Assembly (NCBI RefSeq): GCF_021130785.1
Contig: NC_060207.1
Span: forward strand, 3,556,501 to 3,620,500
DNA from: Homalodisca vitripennis
Lineage: Eukaryota > Arthropoda > Insecta > Hemiptera > Cicadellidae
Direction of reading: 5' to 3'
DNA length: 64,000 bases
Shown: piece by piece, positions 26,587 through 40,215 of the stretch
Layout of the letters: each line of letters starts with the position of its first letter
Numbering within the stretch: the stretch's first letter is position 1
Position numbers and translations under genes: made by a program
The notes under the pieces: model-generated
The model's input: the letters and a program-made list of their open reading frames with translations, nothing else
What the model was told of the DNA's origin: nothing
Database searches by the model: none

Positions 26587-29330
26587 AATATGTAATATTT
26601 ATTGTCTCCATCCAACCCTGCTTTTAAACAATACATACGGAAAAGCTGCAAATGCGTAATAGTTGAAACATGTTTACTTTCACAAATATTTAGAAACATA
26701 ACGACCTATCTTCGTCCTGATAAATTAGTTGGTAAACTAAAAAATTGCATTAGAGAATTAAAAACTATAATGATTGAATATAAGCTTCATGTAGTACATT
26801 CAGTATTGTATATGCTTATTATTAGGGTGCGTCCCATAATGTGAATTAATTTGGTGTTTCATAATAGGATGAATACTTCCTGACATATAAAAAGATGAAA
26901 TTATAAAAGTGTTTTAGGATACATGTATTTGGTAAAAACGTCACTGGGTTTTGAGCTAGTAAGAATAAAGCAGATGGTTTTATTCGTATAGGAATAAAAG
27001 TGTTAAATTCCATAAATCATTAGTTCTTTATATGTTACACGATCATAGAGGTTAGATAAGATAAATCTCCTCCCTTTTGGATGCAGTGAGTAAGGTGATT
27101 CGTGCGTAGTAATAAAATTAAATATGTTGAAGGTTATGTAGTATAATATGAACAGCATTAATTTAATGTCGAAAGTAGGGCTTGTACAAAATCATAAATT
27201 TGTTTTAATTATAGGATTCAAAAATTTACCTATAATGCATATAAATAGTATTTATCAACTAAATTGGTCAGTAATTTTGCATAGTAAATACTCGAAAATA
27301 TGTTAGAAATAGTCTATCATATAAATATTCTAAATATTCTTCATAATTCCTAACTGCCAACTTGGAACAGCCTGAACAGTTGGGTTCAATTACTCAATCC
27401 TGTTCCGGCTTAGGGCTTTTTATTTTCGAACTTTGGTCGAAGATTATTACATTTATCAATAGAAATATTGTTGTTGAAATATTATTAAAGCTGTAAATCT
27501 CTTACAATGATTAGCGAATATTTGAAATATATATAAATACTAGTACATACCCGCTGCTTCGTCCGCAATTCCTATTCAAGATTCCGTGAATTTGTTTGAA
27601 TAGCTCTCATGATTTCAGTAAGATCAAGAACTATTTTAAGTAAATGTAGAAGAAATCCAAAGTTAAATTTTTTAGTTTTATCAGTGAAAGCACTTGTGAT
27701 GTAATATGGTTGGGTCCTATGATAAAAAGTCACATAGCGTGCATCATGTACTCATTTGACAGTATTCATTATTAAGATGGCCAGAATTTAAGACAAAATG
27801 TGAGTAATTCTTTCAGGTTTTTCATTTCCAGTTCAAATTAATTATATTTCTCACGCAAAATTAGTGTTACTGATTTTTCCTTTCACTGAACGATGGCAAA
27901 TGTCCTAAAAATCCTTTTTTTTCGCAAAATTAGAGTTTGCTATTTTACACCGAGAGAAACAATATAAATAGACCCATATCGGGTCAGTCTAGGAATGATA
28001 TCAGTATGTATATACCTAACCAGTTTAGTATACCTCAACAGTGAGAGATGGATGCGATGACACTTCGGTTCAGTCTAGGAATGATATCAATATGTATATA
28101 CCTAACCAGTTTAGTATACCTCAACAGTGAGAGATGGATGCGATGTCACTTCGGTTCAGTCTAGGAATGATATCAGTATGTATATACCTAACCAGTTTAG
28201 TATACCTCAACAGTGAGAGATGGATGCGATGTCACTTCGGTTCAGTCTAGGAACGATATCAGTATGTATATACCTAACCAGTTTAGTATACCTCAACAGT
28301 GAGAGATGGATGCGATGTCACTTCGGTTCAGTCTAGGAACGATATCAGTATGTATATACCTAACCAGTTTAGTATACCTCAACAGTGAGAGATGGATGCG
28401 ATGTCACTTTGGTTCAGTCTAGGAATGATATCAGTATGTATATACCTAACCACTTTAGTATACCTCAACAGTGAGAGATGGATGCGATGTCACTTCGGTT
28501 CAGTCTAGGAATGATATCAGTATGTATATACCTAACCAGTTTAGTATACCTCAACAGTGAGAAATGGATGCGATGTCACTTCGGTTCAGTCTAGGAACGA
28601 TATCAGTATGTATATACCTAACCAGTTTAGTATACCTCAACAGTGAGAGATGGATGCGATGTCACTTCGGTTCAGTCTAGGAATGATATCAGTATGTATA
28701 TACCTAACCAGTTTAGTATACCTCAACAGTGAGAGATGGATGCGATGTCACTTCGGTTCAGTCTAAGAATGATACCAATATGTATATACCTAACCAGTTT
28801 AGTATACCTCAACAGTGAGAGATGGATGCGATGTCACATCGGTTCAGTCTAGGAACGATATCAGTATGTATATACCTAACCAGTTTAGTATACCTCAACA
28901 GTGAGAGATGGATGCGATGTCACTTCGGTTCAGTCAAGGAATGATACAAGTATGTATATACCTAACCAGTTTAGTACAACTCAACAGTGAGAGATGGATG
29001 CGATGTCACATCGGTTCAGTCTAGGAACGATATCAGTATGTATATACCTAACCAGTTTAGTATACCTCAACAGTGAGAAATGGATGCGATGTCACTTCGG
29101 TTCAGTCTAGAAATGATACCAATATGTATATACCTAACCAGTTTAGTATACCTCAACAGTGAGAGATGGATGCGATGTCACTTCGGTTCAGTCTAGGAAT
29201 GATATCAGTATGTATATACCTAACCAGTTTAGTATACCTCAACAGTGAGAAATGGATGCGATGTCACTTCGGTTCAGTCTAGGAATGATATCAGTATGTA
29301 TATACCTAACCAGTTTAGTATACCTCAACA
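26587..29330. repeat. segmental tandem duplication, right copy
   Basis: This copy starts directly after array unit 27 of the left copy (gtttagtgcaactcaa joined to tatgtaat). It carries the same roughly 1.4-kb unique block and then its own 86-bp array. An 80-codon frame at 26602-26844 exists only in this copy, because the left copy has one extra T near 22932, which argues against it being a gene. Confidence 0.94.
27978..29330. repeat. 86-bp array (right), about 16 copies
   Basis: Same unit as the left array. Its units 10-12 carry the same rare run of variants (aagaatgatacca, then cacatcgg, then tcaaggaatgataca) that closes the left array, and here the array continues past that point. It ends abruptly at the 126-bp repeat. 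Confidence 0.95.
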
Positions 29331-29683
29331 CAATGTCTGAGAAAGCTGCTACAGCTAACCTCATTGTCTCCACTCGTGTACATTATGTAATAATGTTCAA
29401 CGCTCCATCTCTCTCTCTTATATGAGACCTCAAGTGTTACACTACTGCTTATATCACAATCTCTGAGAAAGCTGCTACAGCTAACCTCATTGTCTCCACT
29501 CTTGTACATGATGTAATAATGTTCAACGCTCCATCTCTCTCTCTTATATGAGACCTCAAGTGTTACACTACTGCTTATATCACAATCTCTGAGAAAGCTG
29601 CTACAGCTAACCTCATTGTCTCCACTCTTGTACATGATGTAATAATGTTCAACGCTCCATCTCTCTCTTATATTAGACCACAT
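29331..29683. repeat. 126-bp tandem repeat, about 2.7 copies
   Basis: The word gagaaagctgctacagctaa starts at 29339, 29465 and 29591. The period is 42 codons, so a 122-codon minus-strand frame stays open through it, but it has no recognisable domain. It abuts the 86-bp array with no spacer. Confidence 0.93.
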
Positions 29684-30797
29684 TTTTCAGACTTCTGATT
29701 TATCGTGAAAATCTTTATAACTATATTTTTTATATTGGAGGGAAGCCGTAATGTGCAATCTTTTATTTGTATTATGCTAATTACATTTTAATGCTGTTTA
29801 CCTTTAACCGTTATAAATACAACGGTTATATGTACAATGTTATTGTAATAAACGTCTGGTTTAAAAAAGCAATGTTTTCCAATAATATAGAAATTTTATA
29901 CAATACTCTCAATTTGTTCCATTATAGATATGCTCTTGGAGCTTTTATACATTTTAATTTTTACCTTTTACAGTTTACACACTTTATGTATCGGTGTGTG
30001 ATTTATATTATCCTTGGTATGAAGGACCATGATAGGGTTCTCTGTCTATTTTCTCCTGTGAAATAAACTTAAAATGTTTCTTAAATCAAACTCGTTCTTG
30101 GCAGTTTAAAGTTGGATACTATAATTGGATTACTTTGTTCCAGAATTAAGCATACTGTTTTACTTGTAGAAAAATATATTAATTAAGGGAACAATTTAAT
30201 ACTGGTATTAAACTGTTTGGAAAAGTAGTCTTTTTATTAATATTTAATAATATTTAAAGAATTTTCCAATTGCTCCAAGAGTCTACAATTTAATACTGGG
30301 TTTTCTACTCGCTTATAAAGATAAATATTTACAAGATGGATCATGTTTGTTAATAATTAGTAAACAAGTATTAATTATTTAATTTATGGAACATTTAGTT
30401 ATAACAACTGGTTTATTACAGTTATCTATATGAATATAATTCGTATATTATATCGGATTCACAGAAGGCTTTAACAATACTCTTCGTTATTTTTCCACGT
30501 AAAACATGTATTGTCTTTTTTGGAAAAAATGGGTGATGTAAAACTACAACACACGTCTGTGATCAGAAAACACTATCACTTCTGTTACCGTGTGATACAC
30601 TAAGTTTCACAAATTTGGATTTTGATAAAATTCCGTGAAATATTACTTTACAAATAAGTGAGTTGTGTCTTTATACCGTGGAAATCATAAACAAACCTTC
30701 TACGTGAATTCTTTGTCTACTTCAGTCTTGATGTATCAGATAAGTATGTGTTGAGTGCGTGATCAAAATCATAGCTCATTTCATTCTAGAGATGTCC

Positions 30798-30820
30798 CGC
30801 AGACAGACAGACAGACATAC
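30798..30820. repeat. short AGAC tract
   Basis: The run gcagacagacagacagac follows gatgtccc. Such tracts mark the tails of several degenerate dispersed repeats in this window (also about 11795, 59230 and 59505). Confidence 0.6.
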
Positions 30821-31640
30821 AACAATTGACAGTAAACGTTTCTCGTACTTCCCCCCGGCAGTCAAAAGAGAAATTGTACCAGTCAAGCGAGAGGCATAGA
30901 TGGATGGACATGAACAATTATAGAAATCATTGATTTCTGGTAGGTATAAAATTTGTTTTCAAGTGTTAAAGTCTACAGTTCTACCTGTCTCGAGATGTTT
31001 TGTGGATAGTAGTACCAAATGGAACTATCTTGCTGTGATGCTACCAAGATGCGACAATGTAAAGGTAAAAGGTTTCACTGGAGGTGTCACGACTGCAATA
31101 ATTGCCTTGGACTGGCACTGGCACTGAAACGATAATTGGAACGATGAGATAACCGTGACGCTGTAAGTTACAACGAGTCCAGAGAGGCTGTATTAATTAT
31201 TACCCTCTTTCTGTCCCTGCCATAAATCCTAACTTCTATTGCTGAAGTATTTTATGTGTATTCAGCAGTTTTTTGTTTGTTTGTTTTTTAATGGGTCACA
31301 ATGTTTGTATAACTTTTTTCCTTGCTACGTTTTATTCTTTTTCATTTTCATGTTAAATAATTGTAATATTATAGAGTTTAAACCTAATAGAACTGTGTGT
31401 TAATACTCTTAATATACTATAATGTTAAACGTAAATAAAATAACCGATTAAATTTTAAATATTTTAACTGATGTTTTGTAAATATTATTAAACTTTCAAA
31501 TACTGATTACCTGTTATGTCCTTAGTACAACTTAGTCATGTTGCAAAGAATCAAACTACGATATACGAGAAGGGGAAAAAATGTAACGGATAGACGAAAG
31601 GCCTTTACAGCTTTCGGGAACTGGAACTACTTAGCACCTC

Positions 31641-31676
31641 TAACACACATGTACCTCTTAGGATACATGTGTGTTA
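31641..31676. repeat. perfect 13-bp hairpin
   Basis: The arms taacacacatgta (31641-31653) and tacatgtgtgtta (31664-31676) are exactly complementary with a 10-base loop. It is followed by cgtcacgtg. It could be a small foldback element or a structured site. Confidence 0.75.
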
Positions 31677-33069
31677 CGTCACGTGTTAAAATGTCGTATG
31701 TCCAGGAAACTGGTCCAGGGCGATCGATCTATGTCTGACAAAACTACTGTGTAAACGGATAACTAGCAGATGGGCCCGGAGCGTAGTATTATAGCTACAC
31801 TGGTCCTCTATAGAACTGATCATTTGAACTCGAGGTGCAACAGCCAAAGCTAAATGATATAAATGATAAATAATAACTAAATGAGATATGCTTTACAAGA
31901 GCATCATATGTTTGAAATTATCTTTCTCTCTTCCTCCCCCCATAAAAATGCATAAATAAAATATAGGATAACCTAAATTTATTACTAAAACTCAGACATT
32001 ATGCGTGTATAGAATTCCATATAAAAAGTTTTTATCATAACTCAAAATGGTACCAATATCAATCAGTTTGTTTAATCTTTCGAGAGATCTCAGAAATAAT
32101 TTTCTTTGTGTTTCCAATTCACAGACCTAAGCATGCGTTATACACAAATTACTTTTTATTTTTAATACTGTAGATTAATCACCTGTATTACGTTTTAACT
32201 GAATATTAAGCGTGTATTTACAAACAGGAATGTATCATACTAGTTTTAATTATAAGATTTTAATGTTAAGATTAAAACGTTTATAATGATAACTACTAGC
32301 GAAATTACACTTCATTAACATTTTTACAAATTCTATGATTCCAAAGAGTTTCAAATGTTTAGATTTCAAAGAAATTGCAGTGGTCTCTTTTGTAGAGCTT
32401 TAAATAATATAATTTATAATTAAATTTTTCATTTTCCATAACGAAGAACATGAAAGTCATTTCACTAGACGATTTATATTCCGATTACTTGTCTCAACAA
32501 ACATTGACTACGCTTCTAGCAATGATATCCCATCACACAAACTGTCAGTTGCAGCTGTTTTAACCCGCATAACGACATGCAAACTAACCGCTTAGTTCGT
32601 AGTCTGTTTTTATTGTTCTTGTACTTCAGCGTTTATCTTTAACTTTTGATATAAATCACGTGTAACAGTAAAGATAATATGTTATTCAATAATTAGAAAT
32701 TATTGCCATTATAATGTTGCTGGCTTCTAATAAATACGTTACAAAACGTCTGAATGTTTGCCATTTTGTTGTATTAATGTTTGCTTCCAGCCAATTACTG
32801 AAAAAAATCCCTTAAACTTTTATATGTCAAAAAATATTTGTCTCCTGGCCCAAAATCCAACTTACAGAATGTATTCACAAATTTCTTAATTTTGATATTA
32901 ATAATAATACAGTGTGCAGAATGTCTTTTTTATAGTTATACCTAATGATGTGGACCTTACATATGTATCGTACATGCATTCCTATAAATGAACACAATCA
33001 AATTGGAGCACGAATATATTCCAAACTCAATATTATTGAATACTTAGTTCAACAAGGTATTGCAGCAGA

Positions 33070-36000
33070 CACCTTTAGTACACAAACAATTATACACGTA
33101 CTATACCTCTGTTGTGTATATACTTGCTATAGGACACAAACGAGCAATTATATCGGAGTATGGGAGACAGGCGTTTGGCTGGGAATATTCACACCTTTAG
33201 TACACAAACAGTTATACACGTACTATACCTCTGTTGTGTATATACTTGCTATAGGACACAAACGAGCAATTATATCGGAGTATGGTAGACGAGCGTTTGG
33301 CTGGGAATATTCACACCTTTAGTACACAAACAGTTATACACGTACTATACCTCTGTTTTGTATATACTTGCTATAGGACACAAACGAGCAATTATATCGG
33401 AGTATGGTAGACGAGCGTTTGGCTGGGAATATTCACACCTTTAGTACACAAACAGTTATACACGTACTATACCTCTGTTGTGTATATACTTGCTATAGGA
33501 CACAAACGAGCAATTATATCGGAGTATGGTAGACGAGCGTTTGGCTGGGAATATTCACACCTTTAGTACACAAACAGTTATACACGTACTATACCTCTGT
33601 TGTGTATATACTTGCTATAGGACACAAACGAGCAATTATATCGGAGTATGGTAGACGAGCGTTTGGCTGGGAATATTCACACCTTTAGTACACAAACAGT
33701 TATACACGTACTATACCTCTGTTGTGTATATACTTGCTATAGGACACAAACGAGCAATTATATCGGAGTATGGGAGACGAGCGTTTGGCTGGGAATATTC
33801 ACACCTTTAGTACACAAACAGTTATACACGTACTATACCTCTGTTGTGTATATACTTGCTATAGGACACAAACGAGCAACTATATCGGAGTATGGTAGAC
33901 GAGCGTTTGGCTGGGAATATTCACACCTTTAGTACACAAACAGTTATACACGTACTATACCTCTGTTGTGTATATACTTGCTATAGGACACAAACGAGCA
34001 ATTATATCGGAGTATGGTAGACGAGCGTTTGGCTGGGAATATTCACACCTTTAGTACACAAACAGTTATACACGTACTATACCTCTGTTGTGTATATACT
34101 TGCTATAGGACACAAACGAGCAATTATATCGGAGTATGGTAGACGAGCGTTTGGCTGGGAATATTCACACCTTTAGTACACAAACAGTTATACACGTACT
34201 ATACCTCTGTTGTGTATATACTTGCTATAGGACACAAACGAGCAATTATATCGGAGTATGGTAGACGAGCGTTTGGCTGGGAATATTCACACCTTTAGTA
34301 CACAAACAGTTATACACGTACTATACCTCTGTTGTGTATATACTTGCTATAGGACACAAACGAGCAATTATATCGGAGTATGGTAGACGAGCGTTTGGCT
34401 GGGAATATTCACACCTTTAGTACACAAACAGTTATACACGTACTATACCTCTGTTGTGTATATACTTGCTATAGGACACAAACGAGCAATTATATCGGAG
34501 TATGGTAGACGAGCGTTTGGCTGGGAATATTCACACCTTTAGTACACAAACAGTTATACACGTACTATACCTCTGTTGTGTGTATATACTTGCTATAGGA
34601 CACAAACGAGCAATTATATCGGAGTATGGGAGACGAGCGTTTGGCTGGATATTCACACCTTTAGTACACAAACAGTTATACACGTACTATAGACCTCTGT
34701 TGTGTATATACTTGCTATAGGACACAAACGAGCAATTATATCGGAGTATGGTAGGACGAGCGTTTGGCTGGGAATATTCACAACCTTTAGTACACAAACA
34801 GTTATACACAGTACTATACCTCTGTTGTGTATATACTTAGCTTGTATATAGACTTAGTACACAAACGAGCAATTATTACGATATATCGGAGTATGGTAGA
34901 CGAGCGTTTGGCTGGGAATATTCACACCTTTAGTACACAAACAGTTATACACGTACTATACCTCTGTTGTGTATATACTTGCTATAGGACACAAACGAGC
35001 AATTATATCGGAGTATGGTAGACGAGCGTTTGGCTGGGAATATTCACACCTTTAGTACACAAACAGTTATACACGTACTATACCTCTGTTGTGTATATAC
35101 TTGCTATAGGACACAAACGAGCAATTATATCGGAGTATGGTAGACGAGCGTTTGGCTGGGAATATTCACACCTTTAGTACACAAACAGTTATACACGTAC
35201 TATACCTCTGTTGTGTATATACTTGCTATAGGACACAAACGAGCAATTATATCGGAGTATGGTAGACGAGCGTTTGGCTGGGAATATTCACACCTTTAGT
35301 ACACAAACAGTTATACACGTACTATACCTCTGTTGTGTATATACTTGCTATAGGACACAAACGAGCAATTATATCGGAGTATGGTAGACGAGCGTTTGGC
35401 TGGGAATATTCACACCTTTAGTACACAAACAGTTATACACGTACTATACCTCTGTTGTGTATATACTTGCTATAGGACACAAACGAGCAATTATATCGGA
35501 GTATGGTAGACGAGCGTTTGGCTGGGAATATTCACACCTTTAGTACACAAACAGTTATACACGTACTATACCTCTGTTGTGTATATACTTGCTATAGGAC
35601 ACAAACGAGCAATTATATCGGAGTATGGTAGACGAGCGTTTGGCTGGGAATATTCACACCTTTAGTACACAAACAGTTATACACGTACTATACCTCTGTT
35701 GTGTATATACTTGCTATAGGACACAAACGAGCAATTATATCGGAGTATGGTAGACGAGCGTTTGGCTGGGAATATTCACACCTTTAGTACACAAACAGTT
35801 ATACACGTACTATACCTCTGTTGTGTATATACTTGCTATAGGACACAAACGAGCAATTATATCGGAGTATGGTAGACGAGCGTTTGGCTGGGAATATTCA
35901 CACCTTTAGTACACAAACAGTTATACACGTACTATACCTCTGTTGTGTATATACTTGCTATAGGACACAAACGAGCAATTATATCGGAGTATGGTAGACG

Positions 36001-38475
36001 AGCGTTTGGCTGGGAATATTCACACCTTTAGTACACAAACAGTTATACACGTACTATACCTCTGTTGTGTATATACTTGCTATAGGACACAAACGAGCAA
36101 TTATATCGGAGTATGGTAGACGAGCGTTTGGCTGGGAATATTCACACCTTTAGTACACAAACAGTTATACACGTACTATACCTCTGTTGTGTATATACTT
36201 GCTATAGGACACAAACGAGCAATTATATCGGAGTATGGTTAGACGAGCGTTTGGCTGGGAATATTCACACCTTTAGTACACAAACAGTTATACACGTACT
36301 ATACCTCTGTTGTGTATATACTTGCTATAGGACACAAACGAGCAATTATATCGGAGTATGGTAGACGAGCGTTTGGCTGGGAATATTCACACCTTTAGTA
36401 CACAAACAGTTATACACGTACTATACCTCTGTTGTGTATATACTTGCTATAGGACACAAACGAGCAATTATATCGGAGTATGGTAGACGAGCGTTTGGCT
36501 GGGAATATTCACACCTTTAGTACACAAACAGTTATACACGTACTATACCTCTGTTGTGTATATACTTGCTATAGGACACAAACGAGCAATTATATCGGAG
36601 TATGGTAGACGAGCGTTTGGCTGGGAATATTCACACCTTTAGTACACAAACAGTTATACACGTACTATACCTCTGTTGTGTATATACTTGCTATAGGACA
36701 CAAAACGAGCAATTATATCGGAGTATGGTAGACGAGCGTTTGGCTGGGAATATTCACACCTTTAGTACACAAACAGTTATACACGTACTATACCTCTGTT
36801 GTGTATATACTTGCTATAGGACACAAACGAGCAATTATATCGGAGTATGGTAGACGAGCGTTTGGCTGGGAATATTCACACCTTTAGTACACAAACAGTT
36901 ATACACGTACTATACCTCTGTTGTGTATATACTTGCTATAGGACACAAACGAGCAATTATATCGGAGTATGGTAGACGAGCGTTTGGCTGGGAATATTCA
37001 CACCTTTAGTACACAAACAGTTATACACGTACTATACCTCTGTTGTGTATATACTTGCTATAGGACACAAACGAGCAATTATATCGGAGTAATGGTAGAC
37101 GAGCGTTTGGCTGGGAATATTCACACCTTTAGTACACAAACAGTTATACACGTACTATACCTCTGTTGTGTATATACTTGCTACTAGGACACAAACGAGC
37201 AATATATCGGAGTATGGTAGACGAGCGTTTTGGCTGGGAATATTCACACCATATTACAACACAAACAGTTATACACGTACTATACCTCTGTTGTGTATAT
37301 ACTTGCTATAGGACACAAACGAGCAATTATATCGGAGTATGGTAGACGAGCGTTTGGCTGGGAATATTCACACCTTTAGTACACAAACAGTTATACACGT
37401 ACTATACCTCTGTTGTGTATATACTTGCTATAGGACACAAACGAGCAATTATATCGGAGTATGGTAGACGAGCGTTTGGCTGGGAATATTCACACCTTTA
37501 GTACACAAAACAGTTATACACGTACTATACCTCTGTTGTGTATATACTTGCTATAGGACACAAACGAGCAATTATATCGGAGTATGGTAGACGAGCGTTT
37601 GGCTGGGAATATTCACACCTTTAGTACACAAACAGTTATACACGTACTATACCTCTGTTGTGTATATACTTGCTATAGGACACAAACGAGCAATTATATC
37701 GGAGTATGGTAGACGAGCGTTTGGCTGGGAATATTCACACCTTTAGTACACAAACAGTTATACACGTACTATACCTCTGTTGTGTATATACTTGCTATAG
37801 GACACAAACGAGCAATTATATCGGAGTATGGTAGACGAGCGTTTGGCTGGGAATATTCACACCTTTAGTACACAAACAGTTATACACGTACTATACCTCT
37901 GTTGTGTATATACTTGCTATAGGACACAAACGAGCAATTATATCGGAGTATGGTAGACGAGCGTTTGGCTGGGAATATTCACACCTTTAGTACACAAACA
38001 GTTATACACGTACTATACCTCTGTTGTGTATATACTTGCTATAGGACACAAACGAGCAATTATATCGGAGTATGGTAGACGAGCGTTTGGCTGGGAATAT
38101 TCACACCTTTAGTACACAAACAGTTATACACGTACTATACCTCTGTTGTGTATATACTTGCTATAGGACACAAACGAGCAATTATATCGGAGTATGGTAG
38201 ACGAGCGTTTGGCTGGGAATATTCACACCTTTAGTACACAAACAGTTATACACGTACTATACCTCTGTTGTGTATATACTTGCTATAGGACACAAACGAG
38301 CAATTATATCGGAGTATGGTAGACGAGCGTTTGGCTGGGAATATTCACACCTTTAGTACACAAACAGTTATACACGTACTATACCTCTGTTGTGTATATA
38401 CTTGCTATAGGACACAAACGAGCAATTATATCGGAGTATGGTAGACAAGCGTTTGGCTGGGAATATTCACACCTG
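33070..38475. repeat. 122-bp satellite array, about 44 copies
   Basis: The word cacctttagtacacaaacag recurs every 122 bases (33070, 33192, 33314 and onward to about 38350). Long runs of units are identical. Differences concentrate in two patches, about 34570-34900 and 37090-37265, where many one- to three-base insertions and deletions cluster. Repeated plus-strand frames of 64-125 codons inside it are the unit read again and again until a frame shift. The last unit stops at cacacctgagtcag. Confidence 0.98.
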
Positions 38476-39193
38476 AGTCAGCATGCGTGTTCTCAGTGTT
38501 TTCAATATTAGCAAGATGTATTTTCGGTATCCTATAACTACATATCTTAGACTTAGACATTTCTGATTAAAGTATAAAGTATATTAAAGTTCCAAGTTAC
38601 TTCAAAATAAATTGAGTAAGCGACAAATGACGAGTTTTAAATTTTCAATCACGTGAGGCGACTATACTCATGGTTTAATATTTTCCTGATCGTTATTGAA
38701 GCAATAATATTTGGTGCGATTTCCTTTAGTTTTATTTTGTTACCCTTTTATGTTTGTTTCTTTTACAAGATGGATTTTTTAAACAAGAATTAATAATAAC
38801 ATTTAACAATTAATAATTGTGTACCTGAAACTACAAGCAGGCGCTGTTGAGGAAAGTAGATAATAAAAATATGCAGCATAATAAACATAGAACTATTTTG
38901 GATTTAAAGAATTAAGAAATATGATATTATTAAGAATGAATAAAAATTTGATATTTAACAACAATTTATGATAAAATTAAAGAGTAACATCGCACAATAT
39001 TTTAGAGACACCCGCTGGCTAGTAACAAATTGGTATTTTATGTCGTATGTAAAATTTAAAATAATAAAAAGCCTTAAAATGTAACCACAAAAATACGTGA
39101 GGTGTATTATGAATGTGTTGATTATCTTATTTAGAAGTAAAAGTACTTGAGTTAAAATGAGTAAATAAAAGTAGTCAAGAAAATTATTTAGGA
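38476..39193. other. AT-rich non-coding sequence
   Basis: This is a spacer between the satellite and the CT tract. No feature is recognised. Confidence 0.5.

Positions 39194-39249
<56 letters not shown>
39194..39249. repeat. CT microsatellite
   Basis: An almost pure CT dinucleotide run of about 55 bases lies directly before the LINE sequence. It explains the Arg-Glu runs in overlapping minus-strand frames, which are not proteins. Confidence 0.97.
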
Positions 39250-39251
<2 letters not shown>

Positions 39252-39495
39252 GATGGCCGGATCTTCATGAGAAAAACTGAAGGAGAGCGCTTTGTCATCA
39301 TCGACAGTGAGAAGGACCTCGGTAAGCTTGAATGACATTTTTGTGTTGCGTTGTTTGAAGTATAATGTTCTTGATTATATGATGAATATATTGTTGTCAA
39401 TTAGGAATGGTTTTTGGTTTGTTTTGAATAATTTTTCAACCAGTAAGTTGAGAGTTGATGGAATACCTGATCTAAGAGATAATTTTGATCAGTCT

Positions 39496-40215
39496 AGGAG
39501 GTTTTTGAGAGTAGCGCATATAAATGTTGAAAATTTGAGGGTACATAAAGAATCCTTTTTTTAATTTATTTAAAGACAGCCTTTTTTATATCATAGTTGC
39601 GTCAGAAACGTTTTAAAACCAGAAATACCATCTCCACCATATGAAATTAATGGTTACAATATGATAAGGCATGACAGGGAAGAAAAGGAAGGAGGCGGTC
39701 TGGCCATTTACTTAAAAAATGTGTTAAGTTACAAATTAATAAAAATGTCTAATCCTGTCTATTGTAAAAAGCCAGAATTTATTATTTTAGAAATATCCAT
39801 GGGATGGAAACTTTTGTTATGTGCTGTATGTAAACCTCCGAAATTGGGCTTTATTAATGAATGTTTTAATGTTTGGCAAACTTATTACCTGTATATAATA
39901 ATTTGTTAGTTGTAGGAGATTTTAATGTAAATTTAAATACAGATAGAATATTTCCTGAAAAAAACTGTATTGTTAAATTTGTTGAACAATTTAAATTTAT
40001 CTGTTTTACCGTTGGATTCAACGTACCACCTACCTGATTCAGACACTTTGTTAGATTTATTAATTGTTAATGACTGCAATAGAGTTAAAACATTTGGTCA
40101 GGTACCTGTATCTGGAATCTCGTATCATGACTTGGTATTTATTGAACTAAATCTAAAAGTTAAACTGTATAAAAATAATGATGTTATAGTTATAAGAAAT
40201 TTTAAAAAACATTAA
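39496..40215 (+). pseudogene. LINE endonuclease domain, frameshifted
   Basis: The recognisable stations are: RVAHINVENLR (about 39510, matching the usual opening of the domain); IIVASETF (about 39585); GYNMIRHDREEKEGGGLAIY (about 39652-39710); the catalytic-type GDFNVNLNTD (about 39915-39945); and SGISYHDLVFIELNLK (about 40108-40160), which corresponds to the SDHD motif with Tyr in place of the first Asp. At least three frame changes are needed, near 39565-39612, near 39878 and near 39970. In the living family this enzyme nicks target DNA to prime reverse transcription. Here it is dead. Confidence 0.88.

Larger units (their letters stand above)
29684..33069. other. AT-rich non-coding sequence
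   Basis: No gene is recognised. It contains an AGAC tract at about 30800-30816 and a hairpin at 31641-31676. The stretch 30780-31200 is slightly GC-elevated. Frames at 29767-30066 and 31538-31738 look like chance. Confidence 0.55.

Noticed and set aside
26602..26844. 80-residue plus-strand gene
   Set aside because: The near-identical left copy of the duplication has an extra T that destroys the frame, so it is not under constraint.
29315..29683. 122-residue minus-strand protein with three internal repeats
   Set aside because: The 126-bp period (42 codons) explains the open frame. No recognisable domain and no promoter or splice context.
33070..37187. Plus-strand proteins of 64-125 residues with repeating MVDERLAGNIHTF
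   Set aside because: This is translation of the 122-bp satellite. Frames break every unit or two and nothing else supports coding.
33070..38475. CRISPR array
   Set aside because: There are no unique spacers between short repeats. Whole 122-bp units are identical, and the window is eukaryotic. The same holds for the other arrays.
38955..39400. Arg-Glu-rich proteins on the minus strand
   Set aside because: They are produced by the CT microsatellite.
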